From: Streptococcus sp. oral taxon 431
Lineage (GTDB): Bacteria; Bacillota; Bacilli; Lactobacillales; Streptococcaceae
NCBI RefSeq assembly: GCF_023115445.1
Contig: NZ_JALDUI010000006.1
Span: 1-64,000, forward strand
DNA: 64,000 nucleotides
Reading direction: 5' to 3'
Positions within the stretch are counted from its first letter, which is position 1. Each line of letters opens with the position of its first letter. The notes beneath the pieces were generated by a model. It saw nothing but the letters and a program-made list of their open reading frames with translations. It was not told where the DNA came from and did no database searches. This document shows positions 55,174 through 63,989 of the stretch, in pieces. A program made the translations under genes and the position numbers.

Positions 55174-55488
55174 TTAGCTCAATTCAGCAACGATGGCCTT
55201 GATTTGTTCTGCTGTATGAACACCTGCAACTTGTTTCACTACTTGGCCGTCTTTTTTGAAGAGAAGAGTTGGGATAGACATGATTCCAAAAGCACGAGCT
55301 GTGTTTGGATTTTCATCAACATCCATTTTAACGATTTTCAAGACATCTTCTGAAAGTTCTTCAGACAATTTATCCAAGATTGGACCTTGCATGCGACATG
55401 GACCACACCAAGTTGCCCAGAAGTCTACCAAGACCAAACCGTCTTTTGTTTCTTGTTCGAATGTTGCATCTGTAATTGCTTTTGCCAT
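55174..55488 (-). CDS. trxA: Thioredoxin
   Basis: A 104-residue cytosolic disulfide reductase. The redox motif WCGPCR is near 30 and the cis-proline loop MSIPTLLF near 73. AAGGAGAAA precedes the ATG on the minus strand. It follows the DUF4649 gene by 15 bases, so the two form an operon closed by the terminator at 55134. Confidence 0.97.
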   Translation of the reverse strand: MAKAITDATFEQETKDGLVLVDFWATWCGPCRMQGPILDKLSEELSEDVLKIVKMDVDENPNTARAFGIMSIPTLLFKKDGQVVKQVAGVHTAEQIKAIVAELS

Positions 55489-55503
55489 TGTATTTCTCCT
55501 TTT

Positions 55504-55725
55504 TTAGTTATATTGGCTTAAATCTTGTTTCATGAGATAGAAGAAGACATCTCCATAAGTCCCATGGTAGTCCAAATCATGACCGTTGTAAGTTAATTTT
55601 TGGACAGGGTAGTAGTCTGCGACGCCGATAAGGCAAGCTTGTTGTGAACGATCAAAGTCTTCATAAGACTCGAAAGTTACAGTTCTTTCGTTCTTGCTGG
55701 CATCTAGATAGGTAATTTCAATCAT
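55504..55725 (-). CDS. DUF4649 family small protein
   Basis: A 73-residue protein (MIEITYLDASKNERTVTFES...) with an alternating beta pattern and the block SYEDFDRSQQACLIGVADYY, which I assign to DUF4649, a small streptococcal family without known function. I use the ATG at 55725, preceded by AAAGGAG; the longer frame to 55806 crosses the MarR-type palindrome. Co-transcribed with trxA. Confidence 0.78.
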   Translation of the reverse strand: MIEITYLDASKNERTVTFESYEDFDRSQQACLIGVADYYPVQKLTYNGHDLDYHGTYGDVFFYLMKQDLSQYN

Positions 55726-55794
55726 TTTAAAAACTCCTTTGTTTAATGATGACTTTATTTTACTCTTTGTAAAAGAGAATGTCAAGAAAAATGA

Positions 55795-55806
55795 TTGCGC
55801 ACGCAA
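55795..55806. promoter_or_regulatory. TTGCG-palindrome, possible MarR operator (copy 1)
   Basis: TTGCGCACGCAA, a TTGCG/CGCAA inverted repeat. An identical 12-mer lies at 56259-56270; the two flank the MarR gene. Copy 1 is upstream of the DUF4649-trxA operon. Confidence 0.5.
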
Positions 55807-55823
55807 GTTTTTTTAAAAATATT

Positions 55824-56204
55824 TTAGGCTAACCAGTTTGATTTTCTTGCTAAGCTTTCTTCAACAGCTGTTTGTAAATAAGCCAGGGTAGTCTGTCCTT
55901 CTCTCGTCAGGCAGATAAAACTAGCTCGCTTGTCCTGGTCGCAGCATCTCCGACTAAGTAAACCGCAGTTCTTGGCTTCTAAGCGAGCCACCATCCGTGA
56001 AACAGCACTAGGGCTCAGATGGAGTTTATCTGGCAAGTCGATTTGTCTTAGGGATTTGCTTTCAGCCTGATTTAGAAAGTGCAAGAGGTAAAATTCCTTG
56101 AGTGTCAAGGTTTGTTCACTCTGCTCAGCGATGGTCTCTTCTAAAATAGCTTCTAGCTCTACTTGCCTACGGTTGAAGTCAAACCATTTTTCTAAGTAAG
56201 TCAT
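55824..56204 (-). CDS. MarR family transcriptional regulator
   Basis: A 126-residue winged-helix regulator. The recognition region is LRQIDLPDKLHLSPSAVSRM followed by the wing GLLSRRCCDQDKRASFICLT. The two adjacent Cys and the ESKSLR segment may make it redox-responsive, which would fit its neighbour trxA, but this is only a suggestion. The ATG at 56204 has AAAGGAG at 6 bases; the ATG at 56210 overlaps that site. Identical TTGCGCACGCAA palindromes lie on both sides of the gene. Confidence 0.87.
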   Translation of the reverse strand: MTYLEKWFDFNRRQVELEAILEETIAEQSEQTLTLKEFYLLHFLNQAESKSLRQIDLPDKLHLSPSAVSRMVARLEAKNCGLLSRRCCDQDKRASFICLTREGQTTLAYLQTAVEESLARKSNWLA

Positions 56205-56258
56205 GTCCATCTCCTTTCCCTCTATAATAGTGTAATCATACTAGTGCATCTATGATGC

Positions 56259-56270
56259 TTGCGCACGCAA
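56259..56270. promoter_or_regulatory. TTGCG-palindrome, possible MarR operator (copy 2)
   Basis: TTGCGCACGCAA between the divergent MarR and lrgA genes, about 55 bases before the MarR start and about 115 before lrgA. Confidence 0.55.
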
Positions 56271-56325
56271 TTAGTATACACCTTTTTGGCTTGGATAGCA
56301 AGAAGGATGTTTCTTATATATTTCC

Positions 56326-56353
56326 TTGAAATTTTCTGAAAAAAGAGTAAACT
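56326..56353 (+). promoter_or_regulatory. Possible promoter of lrgAB
   Basis: TTGAAA (56326-56331), 16 bases, TAAACT (56348-56353). Confidence 0.5.
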
Positions 56354-56385
56354 GGTATGCAGAAAGTCTATTTGTGGAGTTTACA

Positions 56386-56760
56386 ATGAAGTTATATGTT
56401 CAGTTAATGATTCTCTTTGTGATTTCTCTAATCGGAGAGGGGATTTCCAGTTTCTTTCATTTGCCCATTCCAGGCAGTATTATCGGCTTGATTATTCTTT
56501 TTCTAGCCTTGCAGTTCAAGTGGCTGCGTATCCGCCATGTCAATATGGTGGGGAACTTTTTGCTGGCCAACATGACCATCCTCTTTCTACCTCCTGCGGT
56601 TGGAATTATGGAAAAGTTTGATGTGATTGCTCCCTATCTCCTACCTATTGTCTTGATTGTCTTTTTTGCGGCAGTAATCAATATCATCTTGATTGCGCTT
56701 GTGGTTCAATTTATCAAAAAACGCTATGAAGGTGACTACGAAGAAAGAGGTGCTAAATGA
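56386..56760 (+). CDS. lrgA: LrgA/CidA family holin-like protein
   Basis: A 124-residue membrane protein with four helices. The family block GEGISSFFHLPIPGSIIGLI is at about 18-37 and MVGNFLLANMTILFLPPAVGIM near 60-81. I start at 56386 (MKLYVQLMI), preceded by TGGAG; the frame open from 56326 overlaps the promoter. LrgAB modulate murein hydrolase activity, cell death and, in some bacteria, pyruvate uptake. It overlaps lrgB by 4 bases. Confidence 0.92.
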   Translation: MKLYVQLMILFVISLIGEGISSFFHLPIPGSIIGLIILFLALQFKWLRIRHVNMVGNFLLANMTILFLPPAVGIMEKFDVIAPYLLPIVLIVFFAAVINIILIALVVQFIKKRYEGDYEERGAK

Positions 56761-57452
56761 GCGAATTTGTATCCAATCCCCTTTTTGGGATCGCCCTGTC
56801 CATCTTAGCCTATCTTGGGGGAATGATGATTTTCAGACGCTATCCTCATCCCTTAACGACTCCCTTGTTGCTGTCAGCTATTTTTATTATCATCTTTCTA
56901 AAGGTAACTGGCATTTCCTACCAAGATTACTACCAAGGTGGGGTTTATCTTAACAACTTGATTGTTCCTTCAACAGTGGCTCTAGGAATTCCCCTTTATA
57001 AGAGTTTCCACTTGATGAAGCATCATGCTCGCAGTATTCTCTTTGGTAGTTTGCTGGCGGTAGTGGTCAATACCTCTTTCACAGCCCTTGTGGCCAAAAT
57101 CTTTGGTATGGACTTTTTCCTAGCTATTTCCCTCTTTCCTAAGTCAGTAACGACTGCTATGGCAGTGGGAATCACAGAAAAGTTGCAGGGCTTGACTACT
57201 GTGACTCTAGTAGTTGTCGTAGCGACTGGTATTTTGACCAGTGTAATCGGACCAACACTTCTAAAATGGCTAAAAATAGACGATCCAGTAGCTGTTGGAC
57301 TAGCCCTGGGTGGAACAGGACACGCTGTTGGAACTGGAACGGCCTTTCGCTATGGACCAGTTGCAGGTGCTATGGGAGGATTAGCTATTGGTGTTACAGG
57401 TGTTCTCTATGTATTTATCAGTCCTATTGTAGCTAATTTGATCTTGAGTTAA
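56757..57452 (+). CDS. lrgB: LrgB family membrane protein
   Basis: A 231-residue membrane protein with about seven helices. Family blocks are NLIVPSTVALGIPLYKSF near 72, SLFPKSVTTAMAVGITEKL near 130 and GTGHAVGTGTAFRYGPVAGA near 185, all strongly conserved in LrgB/CidB. It is co-translated with lrgA. No terminator is visible right after it; degraded toxin-type sequence follows. Confidence 0.94.
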   Translation: MSEFVSNPLFGIALSILAYLGGMMIFRRYPHPLTTPLLLSAIFIIIFLKVTGISYQDYYQGGVYLNNLIVPSTVALGIPLYKSFHLMKHHARSILFGSLLAVVVNTSFTALVAKIFGMDFFLAISLFPKSVTTAMAVGITEKLQGLTTVTLVVVVATGILTSVIGPTLLKWLKIDDPVAVGLALGGTGHAVGTGTAFRYGPVAGAMGGLAIGVTGVLYVFISPIVANLILS

Positions 57453-57493
57453 AAAGCAAGGGTTAAGAATTTGGAGAACATCGGTTTTATTTT

Positions 57494-57614
57494 AGGGTGA
57501 GGATGAAAAAGATTGTCCTGTGACCCGAAACTATATCTATCTATCTAGGACTTAAGAGTTGAAGAAAAGTGGCGTCAAGGGGATTTTACAGAAATGAATA
57601 GAGATAGTTTATGA
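57494..57614 (+). pseudogene. Remnant of a gene end upstream of the SUKH gene
   Basis: Frames encode EDEKDCPVTRNYIYLS and, after a frame change, DLRVEEKWRQGDFTEMNRDS ending L-stop at 57614. The stop overlaps the ATG of the next gene (ATGA), as in a translationally coupled pair. This looks like the C-terminus of a lost partner gene, perhaps a toxin or a second immunity gene. The family cannot be named. Confidence 0.4.
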
Positions 57615-58305
57615 ATGAAAAATTAAATTTTTAAAGAAATATGTGATATCTGGAGAGCTGGTCGAGATTTTATCTAATTTTAAAAATCTGTCCAATCATC
57701 CTATTCCACAATATTGGCGGGATGCGTTTCAAACATCAGATTTTTCTAAAAGAAAACAAATCATCCTAGGAGAATGGAAAAAATATCTAGCTGAAGAACT
57801 CAGCAATACGATCTCTTATCTAGAAGAGTTTCTGGAGGCTATAGACCTTATCAAAATTGGACCTACCTATTCCTTGCTTTATTCCATTAGAACTTATCAG
57901 AGCAAGAGTCTAGTATTTTATGAGGGTAAAATACCGATTTCGGACCGAGAGTTTACAGACCACTTTAATCAGTCAAAACTAGAACTTGACGGGAGTATCC
58001 GTGATTTCTATACACATATTCATGAAGGGTTTAATGACTATACCAGTAAAAGCATGGGCTTAGACGATCTAGATATGATTGAACCAATAGCTGATTATGA
58101 TTGGGAATTTGAGGATCAGTTAACAAATGACATTTCCAGTTATTACAATTTTTTTAGCAATGGTATGGGAAAGTATCTCGTATTAGACTTATCTAAACCA
58201 ATGAGTCAAGGTGGAGTGTTCTGGTCAAAGGATGAGTTACCCATTTACCCAATCCCTTTTTGGGATTATGTAGATGAATGGATTATTCTGGGGCTTGATT
58301 TCTAG
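57611..58305 (+). pseudogene. SUKH (SMI1/KNR4-like) immunity-type protein, frameshifted near the start
   Basis: The frame from 57643 (GTG, 220 residues) lacks a normal start. The ATG at 57611 gives MNEKLNF then a stop at 57632; one extra T in the T run at 57629-57632 would read MNEKLNFLKKYVISGELVEI and join the long frame. The long frame has the SUKH-like spread of aromatic and acidic residues (PQYWRDAF, DYDWEFEDQLTNDISSYYNF, IPFWDYVDEWIILGLDF). SUKH proteins are immunity proteins against polymorphic toxins. It may still be made from an internal GTG, but without a ribosome site this is doubtful. The family call is from overall likeness. Confidence 0.55.
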
Positions 58306-58348
58306 GTGTTTGATTGTCAGTGACTTTATTGATAAGGTTAAAACAGAA

Positions 58349-58377
58349 AAAGGATGGAATGATTTTCCATCCTTTTT
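58349..58377 (-). terminator. Bidirectional terminator between the SUKH gene and the fucosidase gene
   Basis: AAAGGATGGAA / TTCCATCCTTT stem with a 5-base loop and T runs on both strands. A second perfect hairpin, GGAATAAA/TTTATTCC (58384-58401), lies between it and the fucosidase stop. Confidence 0.85.
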
Positions 58378-58415
58378 TATCTAGGAATAAATTTTTATTC
58401 CTGGGGGGACAATGT

Positions 58416-61400
58416 TTAATCTTTCTTACCTTTTAGTAAGAAGGCAGCCGAGAGGGCTAGGCTGAGGCTCGCCATAAAGAGGAGGGGACTAGTCTGTTCA
58501 CCAGTAGCTGGAAGTTGTTTTTCATTCGTAGAGGCTTTGTCATTGACATCATTACTTTCAACCAATGGTTTTGTAGTTTCTAGGTTTCTTTCTTCCATAT
58601 GAACTGGGATAGGTTTAATAGTTGATCCTTCTGTCTTGTAAACAATAGCATAGGTGTTCAGGTCAAGAGCGATAAACTCAAGATACCCATCTCGGATGGT
58701 GAACTCTTGTGATTTTAAGTCTTTTGTCGGAGTCAACTGATAGAGTTCTTGGACAGCACCTGAAACTGGTAAACGAACGAGTACAGCACCTTTTGGTTGA
58801 ACTAATTTGCCATCTTTATCCTTGAGTTGAAGGGCATAAGCATCGTATATCTTGCCTAAGAGTTCTTTGTTTTCAACTTTTTGACTGTCAAGATAACTTG
58901 CTCCTTCGAGTTCAGTTGTTCCACTAATAACTTGAGCTCTTGTGGTCTTATCTTTCATTACTTTGAGTTTAAACTCAGGAAGTGTGATGCTTGGTGCTTC
59001 TTGGTCTCCTGCAGTCCCTATAGGCTCAGTGTATTCAGGGATAACCACAGAAGGCGCTTCTTGATCTCCTGCAGTTCCAATAGGCTCAGTGTATTCAGGA
59101 ATTACAACGGAAGGTGCTTCTTGGTCTCCTGCAGTCCCGATAGATTCAGTATATTCAGGGATTATCACGGAAGGTGCTTCTTGGTCTCCTGCAGTCCCGA
59201 TAGGTTTGGTATATTCAGGAATTACAACGGAAGGTGCTTCCTGGTCTCCCGCTGTGCCGATAGGCTCAGTGTATTCGGGGATTTCCACAGTAGGTGCTTC
59301 CTGATTTCCCACAGTTCCAATAGGTTTGGTATATTCAGGTCTTTCCACAGTAGGTGCTTTCTGATCCCCAGCAGTTCCGATAGGACCAGTGTATTCAGGT
59401 CTTTCCACGGAAGGTGCTTCTTGCTCCCCAGCAGTTCCGATAGGACCGGTGTATTCAGGAATTTCCACAGAAGGTGCCTCCTGATCCCCAGCAGTTCCGA
59501 TAGGACCAGTGTATTCAGGTATTTCCACGAAAGGTGCTTCCTGCTCTCCCGCAGTGCCGATAGGTTCAGTGAATTCAGGAATTACAACAGAAGGCGCTTC
59601 TTGATCTCCAGCAGTGCCTATAGGATCTGTGTACTCAGGAATGGTTCCAACTGGAGCAGGCTCATCCCCTTTGCTTGTAAGGATTTTTTCTTCAACTGGA
59701 GCAGTTTCGTCCTTAGGAAAGACAGCTACAACAGGACTAGTCGTTGTTGTACCTTGGATGGCATAAGCTTCTATCGGCTTGCCAGCTTTACGGTCCGTAG
59801 TTTCAGGAATATCTAGTTGGACCTTATTATTCTTGATGGTTAATACTGTTTGTTCACCTGATGTGACAAGATGATCATCATCGACTTTTCTAAGTAGAAG
59901 AGGATCTTTGATACCAGGGAAGGTCACAGCGACTGCATCCCAATTGCCAGTTGGTAGGGTTAGGGTAACAGTCTTATCTTTGGACTTAACGGAATCAAGA
60001 CTTGGACTATCGAGAGACACAGAAGGTGCCTTTAAGATATCAAAGGAATCAAGAGAAATTTTCTTTCGTCCTTGTGGAGAATTTGGATCTACTTTCAAAG
60101 TGAGAACATGGTCGCCATCTGTTAGATTGGTGAATTCACCAATCAAAGCTCCTTTTTCAGTTGCTCCTGGAGTGTAGAAGTCAAGGGCTGGCATCTCTTT
60201 TCCATCCAGTGTGACAAGTGCCTTGCCTAGTGATGCTGTTTTTAATCCATAGATTCGGATACCTGTTCCAGAGAATGGAATGGTTGCAGTGGCTTCAGAA
60301 GCAAGGCTATCATCAGCGTTGATGTCAGCGTATTTTTCTGTAGAAGCATAGAGTTCTGCATCGCTCCAATCCTTAAACATGGAACCATACTGGATACGAG
60401 GGTCACGGTCGTCAATCTTCTCAACAGTTGCTCCTTGGCCTGGGAAGACTTTGAAGTAGTCGAGAGAAATTTTTGCACGCTCGTTTGTACGTCCTTTGTG
60501 TTCGCGCTTAACAGTGATGGTCATGAGGTGAGGACCTGAAGAAAGATTTGTGTAACGACCGATTAGGACACCTTTTTCAGTTGCTCCTGCTGTATAGAAG
60601 TCAAGTTCTCCAACAGATTTACCATCGATTTTAACGTCAGCAAGTCCCAATTGAGATGACTTGAGTCCGTAGATTTCAATACCAGGTCCATTGAATGGAA
60701 TGGTTGCAGTCGCATCTTTATCAGAATAATTTCCATTTGAGATATCAGCGTATTTCTCTGTTCCACCAAATAGTTCTGTGTCAGACCAATTTCCAAAGGC
60801 AGAGCCGTACTGGATGCGTTTGTCACGGTCATCTACCAACTCACTAAAGGCATCAATAGAAGCAGCATCTGAAACTGGTGTTGAACGTTCGCCCATCATA
60901 GCTTTAACAGTATAGGTATAGGCATGGCTAGAATCAATTGAGCGATCGATAAAGTGAGTTTGGTTGGTGATAAACTCACGTAGGGTAGAAGCTTGGCTAT
61001 TTTCATCCTTGCTTTCTCGTTGGATGACATAATGACTTGCTCCCTTGACTGGGTTAAAGTCAAGTTCAGCCGTCATGGCATCTTTTCGAACAGCTGTCAA
61101 ACGAGTCACACGTCCAGGGAAGTTTTCAAAGGTAATGACGTCGCCTTTTTGAGTAGCAAGCTGAATACGGTTATCTTTGATACGGGTAGCTTGGACTTCC
61201 TTACCATTAATCTTAATCAAAGTTGCTTCAATATTTGGATAGTCTACAACCAAGTCTCCACCAACATTTGAAAGGAAGGTGAGGGATTCAAGATTCTTTT
61301 CTTGCCATTTCATGCTGACTTCAAAGTTGCCACGGGCTACAAGACCAGAAACTTGCCCGTCTTTCCAAGCATCTGGAAGGGCTGGTAATGGTGCAATATA

Positions 61401-63869
61401 ACCTGTGTGAGACTGAAGGAGCATTTCTGCCATCCCGCTGGTTGCGCCAAAGTTACCATCAATTTGGAAAGGCGCGTGCGTATCCCAGAGGTTTTCTAGG
61501 GTTGAAGATCTGAGCTGTTCAGCCAACAAACGGTGGGCACGATTTCCATCTAGGAGACGAGCCCAGAGGTTGATTTTATTAGCCTTAGACCATCCAGTAC
61601 CACCATCTCCACGGTGGTTTAGGGTTGCGCGTGCTGCTTCCAAATATTCAGGTTGATCCTTGCCAAATAGAGTACCTGGGAAGAGTCCGACCAGATGAGA
61701 AACGTGACGGTGGTGATTTTCAATACCTTCGTTTGTGAATTGAGGGCTGTCTTCCTCAAACCACTCCTTGATACGACCATCTCGGTTGATATGAAGTGGT
61801 TTTAACTTGTCAAATTTAGCCTTAACTTCTGTTACAAGGTCTTGATCCACTTTCAGATGGTTAGCCACTTCCATGTAGTCGTGGAAAAGTTGCCAAACTA
61901 GAGACTGGTCGAAGGTATTCCCAATAGTGATAGTTCCATGCTCTGGTGAGTAGGATGGAGAAGATACCCAACGGTCACTAGCCTTGTCGTAGTGCAAGAA
62001 GGAATTCCAGAACTTGGCTGTTTCCTTGAGCATTGGATAAATCTTTTCTTTGAGATAAGTTTCATCCTTTGTGAATTTGTAGTAGTCATAGACGTTCTGC
62101 ATCATCCAAGCATTGGCAGCAGGAGACCAACCCCAATAGTAGTTCCAACCAGGAGTAGTCCAGCCAAATGGTGTCGCCTGAGTATGAACCAGCCAACCAT
62201 TTTCTTGGCCTTCTTTGGATTCGATACCAGCGTATTCCTTAGCAGCGATACGGCCATAGTAGCGCATATCGTCAATGTAATTGATCATTGGCTTAGCTGT
62301 TTCAGCAAGATTGCTCATGTAGGCAGGCCAGTAGTTCATCTGTAGGTTGACATTGAGGTGATAGTCAGAGTTCCATGGTGGATTATCTACAGCATTCCAG
62401 ACTCCTTGCAAGTTTGCAGGAAGGGCGTCTGTCCGATCACGAGAAGAGCTGATCAGGAGGTAACGTCCGTATTGGAAGAAGAGTTCTTCTAGCTTTTGGC
62501 CTTTTGTTGGATTATAGGTTTGAAGAGCTTCTTTTGTAGTTTGATTAGACTTGCTACCGCCGAGGTTTAATTGAACACGGTTGAAAAGACTTTGATAGTC
62601 CTTGATGTGGTCATTTTTCAGAGTTTCATAGTCTTTTGCCTTGGCAGCATCTACGATAGATTTGACAGTTTTCTCTACGTCAATATCCTTGCGATAATTA
62701 GTTTTTGGATTTTGAGCAAAATTAGTCTTGGCACTGAGTAGCAGTGTTGCATAGCTTGCTCCTGTGACAGTCAAATAACCATCTTGAGCAGTGACTTGTC
62801 CGTCAGTCTTGATACCAAGATAAGAGGCAAATTGAAGGCCGTTATCTTTAACAGTACCCTTGAGCAAAATACCATTAGAATCTACACTGACAGTCCCTTT
62901 TTTGTAATTAGAATTATCCCAAGAATACTGTCCGTTAGCAATTAGGTCTTCTGTTAAGCTATTCCAAAGGGTAAAATCAAGCGTCTTATCTCCCTTTTTA
63001 GTCAAGTGGGTAACAGTGACGTCGTCTGGGAAGCTAGAGAAGGTCTCGCGTTTGAAGCTTGTCCCGTCTTGGGTATAAGAGGTAGTTGTGATAGCTTCAG
63101 AAATATCCAAGCCACGGTGATAATCTGTGACAGTATCTAACCCTTTCTTCTGGTTGTTAAAGACCATAAAGATATCACCGAAGGCTAAGTAGCGACCATA
63201 TTGGGCATTATTAGGCCCAACGAGATTTCTTTCAGCTAGGCGTTTGGCTTTTTGACGGTCGCCGTCTTCTAAGGCCTTACGGATTTCGGCTAAGACTTTG
63301 TAGCGGTCCTTGTAGTTTCCTCCGTTGTAATCTTGACTATCTGGCTGTGGGCCTCCAGACCAAAGTGTTTTTTCGTTGTACTGGATTCTTTCTTCACCGA
63401 TGAGTCCGAAAACCTTGGCACCCATTTCCCCATTTCCGACTGGGAGGGCTTGTTTTTCCCATCCATCATAGGAAGGAGCAGTTGGTTGGTTGTAATGTAA
63501 TTCGTAATGTTCTTGCTTGTTCACAGGAAGTTCTGGCTTCTCGCTCTCCTTATTGTCAGCAGGGGCGGTAGTAGCACTTGTCTCTGACTGACTACTAGTT
63601 TGAGGTAGTTCTGTCCCTGGGTTTGTTTGCTTTTCAGCTGATTCAGCTATAGGTTGAGTCTCTGTGTTAGAAGCAACAACTTCTTCTACTTTCGTATCCG
63701 GTTTAGCAGAGGTTTCAGTAATTGTTGCCTCACTTTCCGTAATCTCGACACCATCAGCAGCCACACCCTGTGCTGCTAAAAACACAGCTCCAAGTAAAAC
63801 AGAGGCAGCTCCGACACTTAGCTTGCGGATGCTATACTTACAGGATTTTTCCCAATATCTCTTATCCAC
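58416..63869 (-). CDS. Cell-wall-anchored GH95 alpha-L-fucosidase with 20-aa repeats
   Basis: A surface enzyme of 1817 residues that should release fucose from host glycans. Order: YSIRK-type signal peptide (YSIRKLSVGAASVLLGAVFL); Ser/Thr/Glu-rich linker; GH95 catalytic region (about 125-915) with HYNQPTAPSYDGWEKQALPV, HRHVSHLVGLFPG and QIDGNFGATSGMAEMLLQSH; an FN3-like part; two related carbohydrate-binding-like modules, each starting DDRDxRIQYG; eleven 20-aa repeats; a folded stretch; and the sorting signal LPATG, hydrophobic helix, KGKKD. The start is GTG at 63869: AAAGGAG lies 6 bases upstream and a cre site overlaps the in-frame ATG at 63905. CcpA control is inferred. Confidence 0.92.
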   Translation of the reverse strand: MDKRYWEKSCKYSIRKLSVGAASVLLGAVFLAAQGVAADGVEITESEATITETSAKPDTKVEEVVASNTETQPIAESAEKQTNPGTELPQTSSQSETSATTAPADNKESEKPELPVNKQEHYELHYNQPTAPSYDGWEKQALPVGNGEMGAKVFGLIGEERIQYNEKTLWSGGPQPDSQDYNGGNYKDRYKVLAEIRKALEDGDRQKAKRLAERNLVGPNNAQYGRYLAFGDIFMVFNNQKKGLDTVTDYHRGLDISEAITTTSYTQDGTSFKRETFSSFPDDVTVTHLTKKGDKTLDFTLWNSLTEDLIANGQYSWDNSNYKKGTVSVDSNGILLKGTVKDNGLQFASYLGIKTDGQVTAQDGYLTVTGASYATLLLSAKTNFAQNPKTNYRKDIDVEKTVKSIVDAAKAKDYETLKNDHIKDYQSLFNRVQLNLGGSKSNQTTKEALQTYNPTKGQKLEELFFQYGRYLLISSSRDRTDALPANLQGVWNAVDNPPWNSDYHLNVNLQMNYWPAYMSNLAETAKPMINYIDDMRYYGRIAAKEYAGIESKEGQENGWLVHTQATPFGWTTPGWNYYWGWSPAANAWMMQNVYDYYKFTKDETYLKEKIYPMLKETAKFWNSFLHYDKASDRWVSSPSYSPEHGTITIGNTFDQSLVWQLFHDYMEVANHLKVDQDLVTEVKAKFDKLKPLHINRDGRIKEWFEEDSPQFTNEGIENHHRHVSHLVGLFPGTLFGKDQPEYLEAARATLNHRGDGGTGWSKANKINLWARLLDGNRAHRLLAEQLRSSTLENLWDTHAPFQIDGNFGATSGMAEMLLQSHTGYIAPLPALPDAWKDGQVSGLVARGNFEVSMKWQEKNLESLTFLSNVGGDLVVDYPNIEATLIKINGKEVQATRIKDNRIQLATQKGDVITFENFPGRVTRLTAVRKDAMTAELDFNPVKGASHYVIQRESKDENSQASTLREFITNQTHFIDRSIDSSHAYTYTVKAMMGERSTPVSDAASIDAFSELVDDRDKRIQYGSAFGNWSDTELFGGTEKYADISNGNYSDKDATATIPFNGPGIEIYGLKSSQLGLADVKIDGKSVGELDFYTAGATEKGVLIGRYTNLSSGPHLMTITVKREHKGRTNERAKISLDYFKVFPGQGATVEKIDDRDPRIQYGSMFKDWSDAELYASTEKYADINADDSLASEATATIPFSGTGIRIYGLKTASLGKALVTLDGKEMPALDFYTPGATEKGALIGEFTNLTDGDHVLTLKVDPNSPQGRKKISLDSFDILKAPSVSLDSPSLDSVKSKDKTVTLTLPTGNWDAVAVTFPGIKDPLLLRKVDDDHLVTSGEQTVLTIKNNKVQLDIPETTDRKAGKPIEAYAIQGTTTTSPVVAVFPKDETAPVEEKILTSKGDEPAPVGTIPEYTDPIGTAGDQEAPSVVIPEFTEPIGTAGEQEAPFVEIPEYTGPIGTAGDQEAPSVEIPEYTGPIGTAGEQEAPSVERPEYTGPIGTAGDQKAPTVERPEYTKPIGTVGNQEAPTVEIPEYTEPIGTAGDQEAPSVVIPEYTKPIGTAGDQEAPSVIIPEYTESIGTAGDQEAPSVVIPEYTEPIGTAGDQEAPSVVIPEYTEPIGTAGDQEAPSITLPEFKLKVMKDKTTRAQVISGTTELEGASYLDSQKVENKELLGKIYDAYALQLKDKDGKLVQPKGAVLVRLPVSGAVQELYQLTPTKDLKSQEFTIRDGYLEFIALDLNTYAIVYKTEGSTIKPIPVHMEERNLETTKPLVESNDVNDKASTNEKQLPATGEQTSPLLFMASLSLALSAAFLLKGKKD
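58988..59650 (-). repeat. Eleven in-frame 60-bp repeats in the fucosidase stalk
   Basis: Tandem 60-bp units encode EAPSVVIPEYTEPIGTAGDQ-type blocks. PIGTAG (once SIGTAG, once PIGTVG) occurs eleven times at exact 20-residue spacing. Variable positions are mainly the residue before PIG (E, K, G, D) and the pair after PSV. The tract acts as a spacer between enzyme and wall and is liable to copy-number change. It keeps a false long frame open on the + strand (58881-59816). Confidence 0.93.
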
Positions 63870-63890
63870 AAAATTCTCCTTTCTTAAATC

Positions 63891-63904
63891 TGTAAGCGCA
63901 TACA
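63891..63904 (-). promoter_or_regulatory. cre site (CcpA) before the fucosidase gene
   Basis: On the minus strand TGTATGCGCTTACA, matching TGWNANCGNTNWCA with one mismatch and nearly palindromic. It lies between promoter and GTG start, where bound CcpA would block transcription when preferred sugars are present. Confidence 0.7.
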
Positions 63905-63960
63905 TTCTCTTTTAAAAAAATAAGTCTTGCAGAAATATGTGTGATTTTTCAGATAATTTT

Positions 63961-63989
63961 AATATAACAAATAAATGGAACTATTGCAA
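63961..63989 (-). promoter_or_regulatory. Promoter of the fucosidase gene
   Basis: On the minus strand TTGCAA (63989-63984), 17 bases, TGTTATATT (TATATT 63966-63961). Confidence 0.7.

Noticed and set aside
58981..59640. Regular 60-bp repeats that could be taken for a CRISPR array.
   Set aside because: There are no unique spacers; the units are contiguous, in frame and encode PIGTAG blocks of a surface protein.
58881..59816. A 311-codon + strand frame with repeats of about 20 residues.
   Set aside because: It is the mirror of the 60-bp repeats in the fucosidase gene. A repeat length divisible by three keeps the antisense frame open.
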